From Marivita sp046592965 (GTDB lineage: Bacteria > Pseudomonadota > Alphaproteobacteria > Rhodobacterales > Rhodobacteraceae): 64,000 nucleotides of DNA. This document shows positions 61,169 through 64,000 of this stretch, in pieces. The stretch spans positions 62,001 through 126,000 of the forward strand of contig NZ_JBISBV010000008.1 in NCBI RefSeq assembly GCF_046592965.1, given 5' to 3'. The notes under the pieces are model-generated. The model saw nothing but the letters and a program-made list of their open reading frames with translations, ran no database searches and had not been told where the DNA came from. Numbering within the stretch: the stretch's first letter is position 1; each line of letters begins with the position of its first letter. A program made the position numbers and the translations under genes.

Positions 61169-62131
61169 TTGATTGAAGTGACGCGGGATGTATTCCGGCT
61201 GGCGCAGGTTTTCACGATTTCGCGGGGAAGCCGGACAGAAGCGAAGGTTCTGACGGTGCGGATCACGCGCAACGGCCTGACCGGGTGGGGCGAATGCGTG
61301 CCCTACGCGCGCTATGGCGAAACGCTGGAGAGCGTCGAGGCGCAAATCGCCTCCTTGCCCGAGGGGATCAACCGCTCCGATCTGCAATCTGCCCTGCCTG
61401 CCGGCGCGGCACGCAATGCGGTGGATTGTGCGCTTTGGGATCTGGATGCGAAACACGCCGGATGCCGGGTTTGGGAATTGGCCGGTTTGTCAAAGCCGGG
61501 CCCGGAAGTGACCGCATACACGTTGTCGCTCGACACGCCCGACGCGATGCAGGAGCAGGCGGCGCGTCATGCGCATCGTCCCCTCTTGAAGATCAAGCTT
61601 GGGACACCCGACGACATGCCCCGTCTCGAGGCCGTGCGCGCCGGCGCGCCGAAGTCCAGAATTATCGTCGATGCCAATGAGGGTTGGTCTGCCGAGATCT
61701 ATGCCGATCTTGCGCCACATCTGCAAAAGCTTGGAGTGGCGCTTGTTGAACAGCCGTTGCCAGCGGGTGAGGACGACGCACTTCTGGGCGTGGCGCGGCC
61801 CGTTCCTCTGTGTGCCGATGAAAGTTGCCACGACCGGGCGTCACTTCCCGCTCTCAAAGGCAAGTACGACATGGTCAACATCAAGCTCGACAAGACCGGC
61901 GGGCTGACCGAAGCACTGGCCCTGCGCGCCGCAGCGCGTGCCGATGGCTATGACGTGATGGTTGGATGTATGGTCGGCTCTTCGCTCGCAATGGCGCCCG
62001 CCGTTCTGGTCGCGCAGGGCGCTGCGGTGACAGATCTTGACGGGCCGCTGCTTCTGGCGGAAGACCGGGATCAGCCATTGATGTTTGACGAAGCTGGTGT
62101 GCACCCCTCCGCACCCGGACTTTGGGGATAA
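61169..62131 (+). CDS. dgcA: Enolase-superfamily epimerase DgcA (N-acetyl-D-glutamate racemase / dipeptide epimerase)
   Basis: Encodes 320 residues from TTG 61169, behind GGCGGGGG. It is a muconate-cycloisomerase-like enolase-superfamily member: KIKLG holds the first catalytic Lys, DANEGW and EQPLP the metal ligands, ADESCHDR the third ligand, and KLDKTGG the second Lys. Close families are L-Ala-D/L-Glu epimerases; beside DgcN it is expected to invert N-acetyl-D-glutamate to the L form. Confidence 0.85.
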   Translation: MIEVTRDVFRLAQVFTISRGSRTEAKVLTVRITRNGLTGWGECVPYARYGETLESVEAQIASLPEGINRSDLQSALPAGAARNAVDCALWDLDAKHAGCRVWELAGLSKPGPEVTAYTLSLDTPDAMQEQAARHAHRPLLKIKLGTPDDMPRLEAVRAGAPKSRIIVDANEGWSAEIYADLAPHLQKLGVALVEQPLPAGEDDALLGVARPVPLCADESCHDRASLPALKGKYDMVNIKLDKTGGLTEALALRAAARADGYDVMVGCMVGSSLAMAPAVLVAQGAAVTDLDGPLLLAEDRDQPLMFDEAGVHPSAPGLWG

Positions 62132-62141
62132 GGAGAGACCT

Positions 62142-63005
62142 ATGAGCCGCACGGTATATCTGAACGGAGAGTATCTGCCAGAAGACGAAGCCAAGGTTTC
62201 GATTTTCGACCGCGGATTTCTGATGGCGGACGCGGTCTATGAGGTCACATCGGTTCTGGGCGGCAAGCTGATTGATTTCGCAGGGCATCAACAGAGGCTG
62301 GAGAGGTCTCTAAACGAACTGGACATCCAGAAACCCGACGCCTTCGACGACCTGCTGGAGATTCACCGCGAACTGGTCAGGGTCAACGGCATCGAGGACG
62401 GTCTGGTCTACTTGCAGGTCACGCGCGGCTCGCCCGGCGACCGGGATTTCGTGTTTCCCGATCCCGCGACGGTAAAGCCGACCGTGGTTCTGTTCACGCA
62501 GAGCATGCCGGGGCTGGCGACACGACCGGAGGCGCGCGACGGCATCAAGATCATTTCGATCGAGGATCAACGCTGGGCACGGCGCGACATCAAGACGGTG
62601 CAACTGCTTTATCCGTCAATGGGCAAGATGATGGCCAAAAAGGCTGGCGTACATGACGCGTGGATGGTGCAGGACGGCGCGGTGACAGAGGGCACCTCGA
62701 ACAACGCCTACATCATCAGGGGCAACACGATCATCACGCGCGCGCTGTCGCAGGATATCCTGCACGGCATCACCCGCGCCGCCGTGCTTCGATTTGCGCA
62801 AGAGGCACAGATGCTGATCGAAGAGCGCGATTTTACCATCGAAGAGGCAATCGGCGCCGATGAGGCGTTTGTGACCTCTGCGTCGGCCTTCGTGATGCCG
62901 GTGATCGAGATTGACGGATCGGTCATCGGAGACGGCGTGCCGGGCGGTCGTGCGTTGCGGTTGCGCGAGATCTATCTGGAAGAAAGCCTCAAGGCCGCGG
63001 TCTGA
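62142..63005 (+). CDS. dat: D-amino-acid transaminase, Dat type
   Basis: Encodes 287 residues from ATG 62142 (MSRTVYLNGEYLP), seven bases behind AGGAGA. It is fold-type IV PLP aminotransferase; the Schiff-base lysine is Lys151 in RRDIKTVQLLYP, and TEGTSNNAYII is the PLP phosphate-site segment. It interconverts D-amino acids and 2-oxo acids, such as D-alanine and D-glutamate. It lies ten bases after dgcA, so it is in the same operon. Confidence 0.9.
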   Translation: MSRTVYLNGEYLPEDEAKVSIFDRGFLMADAVYEVTSVLGGKLIDFAGHQQRLERSLNELDIQKPDAFDDLLEIHRELVRVNGIEDGLVYLQVTRGSPGDRDFVFPDPATVKPTVVLFTQSMPGLATRPEARDGIKIISIEDQRWARRDIKTVQLLYPSMGKMMAKKAGVHDAWMVQDGAVTEGTSNNAYIIRGNTIITRALSQDILHGITRAAVLRFAQEAQMLIEERDFTIEEAIGADEAFVTSASAFVMPVIEIDGSVIGDGVPGGRALRLREIYLEESLKAAV

Positions 63006-63008
63006 GCC

Positions 63009-64000
63009 GTGGCGTGCCGGTCACCCGAGCAACGGCAGTTCGACGTGGTGATTGTTGGCGGCGCGATCATGGGATCGGCTGCGGCGTGGTTTTTGACGGA
63101 CACGGACAGCTTTGATGGATCGATCTTGGTGATCGACCGGGATCTGACCTTCGCGAGCAGCGCGACGGCCCATTCCACCAGTTGCATTCGGCAGCAGTTT
63201 TCGACTGCCTTGAACGTGAAGATCAGTCAGTTCGGGGCCGATTTCGTGAATAACATGCGTGCATTCATGGGCGGCGATCCACGCGTTCCCAAAATTGGCA
63301 TCCGCAGTTTCGGGTATCTGTACCTGGCCGACACACCGGCCTATGCCGACGATCTGCGCAAAAGACACGGCGTTCAGATCGCAGCCGGAGCAGCGACCCG
63401 CCTTTTGACCCCCGACGAAATCGCCGCGCGGTATCCGTTCTATGCGCTGGACGATATCCTGCTGGGATCGATCAACACGGTGGACGAAGGCTATTTCGAC
63501 AGCATGGCGGTGTTCGACTGGCTGAAACGTCAGGCGCAAGAGCGGGGTGCGATCTATATCGAGAATGACGTGGTCGACATGAGCGTTACTGGCGGTCGGG
63601 TGCACTCGGTGACCCTGGCCAGCGGAGAGGTGATTGCCTGTGGGCATGTGATCAACGCCTCCGGCCCACGCGCCGCGCGCACCGCAGCTATGGCGGGGAT
63701 CACTCTGCCGGTCGAGCCGCGAAAGCGTCATTCCTGGGTCTTCAAGGCGCAACACCCGCTGGTCTGCGATTTGCCACTGACGATTGATCCATCCGGAGTG
63801 CATGTGCGCGAAAACGGTGGCGGAACGTATCAGGCCGGGGGATATCTGGGTGATGACCCGGCGGTGGATGCGGACGATTTCGCCGTGGATCATGCTTTAT
63901 GGGAAGCCGAGGTCTGGCCGATCCTGGCTGCCCGCATTCCGCAGTTTGAAAGCATCCGCCTGACCCATAGCTGGGTCGGGCATTACGAGATGAACACGTT
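63009..64000 (+). CDS. FAD-dependent D-amino acid dehydrogenase/oxidase (DadA/DAO family), C-terminus cut
   Basis: The frame starts at GTG 63009 and is open to the window end, giving 330 residues. The N-terminal Rossmann motif VVIVGGAIMGSAAAW and the segment ATAHSTSCIRQQFS are those of glycine oxidase/DAO-type flavoproteins (sarcosine oxidase group). It probably oxidises a D-amino acid or N-methyl amine to the oxo acid. It follows dat by three bases and belongs with dgcN-dgcA-dat. Confidence 0.82.
   Translation, partial: MACRSPEQRQFDVVIVGGAIMGSAAAWFLTDTDSFDGSILVIDRDLTFASSATAHSTSCIRQQFSTALNVKISQFGADFVNNMRAFMGGDPRVPKIGIRSFGYLYLADTPAYADDLRKRHGVQIAAGAATRLLTPDEIAARYPFYALDDILLGSINTVDEGYFDSMAVFDWLKRQAQERGAIYIENDVVDMSVTGGRVHSVTLASGEVIACGHVINASGPRAARTAAMAGITLPVEPRKRHSWVFKAQHPLVCDLPLTIDPSGVHVRENGGGTYQAGGYLGDDPAVDADDFAVDHALWEAEVWPILAARIPQFESIRLTHSWVGHYEMNT

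Overview
The window looks like chromosome of a marine alphaproteobacterium of the Rhodobacterales (Roseobacter group). Pointers are the GC-rich coding bias, an Irr regulator next to fabA, a SAM/SAH riboswitch in front of metK (a class known from Rhodobacterales), two TRAP transporters, a beta-methylmalyl-CoA lyase, and typical alphaproteobacterial blocks such as phoH-ybeY-corC-lnt and cmk-rpsA. No tRNA, rRNA, insertion sequence, prophage or CRISPR array was seen, and no stretch over 300 bases lacks a gene.

Layout. 1-3258 (minus, cut at its C-terminus): a very large RTX-type secreted protein with a TIM-barrel-like part, a Pro/Asp/Glu linker, an SGNH-hydrolase-like domain and a DUF4214 tail. 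3498-7201: a HAD-UbiA fusion, a small DMT flippase-like protein and a divergent ArnT-like glycosyltransferase, together resembling a polyprenyl-phosphate-pentose system. 7208-11722: Irr, the unsaturated fatty-acid genes fabA-fabB-fabI, a flavin reductase and an OsmC protein. 11738-15846: a TRAP transporter beside a cysteine-desulfhydrase-like enzyme. 15948-21138: UbiX and UbiD divergent from the oxygen-independent ubiquinone hydroxylation genes ubiT-ubiU-ubiV, with an FNR-type box between them. 21126-35088: a glycosyltransferase-like gene, miaB, a tandem of related envelope proteins, phoH-ybeY-corC-lnt, riboswitch-metK, rhodanese, trmB, cmk, rpsA and a lytic transglycosylase. 35097-39531: xylulokinase with a palindromic operator candidate, a membrane protein, a Nudix protein, a di-haem peroxidase and a Sel1 protein.

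39639-47126 is the most notable metabolic locus: flavin reductase, aldo-keto reductase and SsuD-like monooxygenase in the order of the oxidative sulfoquinovose (Smo) pathway, in one operon with a TRAP transporter, and divergent from a GntR/UTRA regulator and a Gfo/Idh/MocA protein that may be an NAD-dependent sulfoquinovosidase. 47296-55319 is a complete type I secretion locus: a BapA-like adhesin with about seven Ig-like repeats, a TolC-like lipoprotein, an ABC exporter with a C39-like domain that lacks the catalytic cysteine, and a membrane fusion protein.

55375-64000 holds dtd, accA, a LysE exporter with a divergent Lrp regulator, a 51-residue protein, a transglycosylase lipoprotein, mcl1, and a D-glutamate/D-amino-acid operon (dgcN, dgcA, a D-amino-acid transaminase and an FAD-dependent oxidase cut by the window end).
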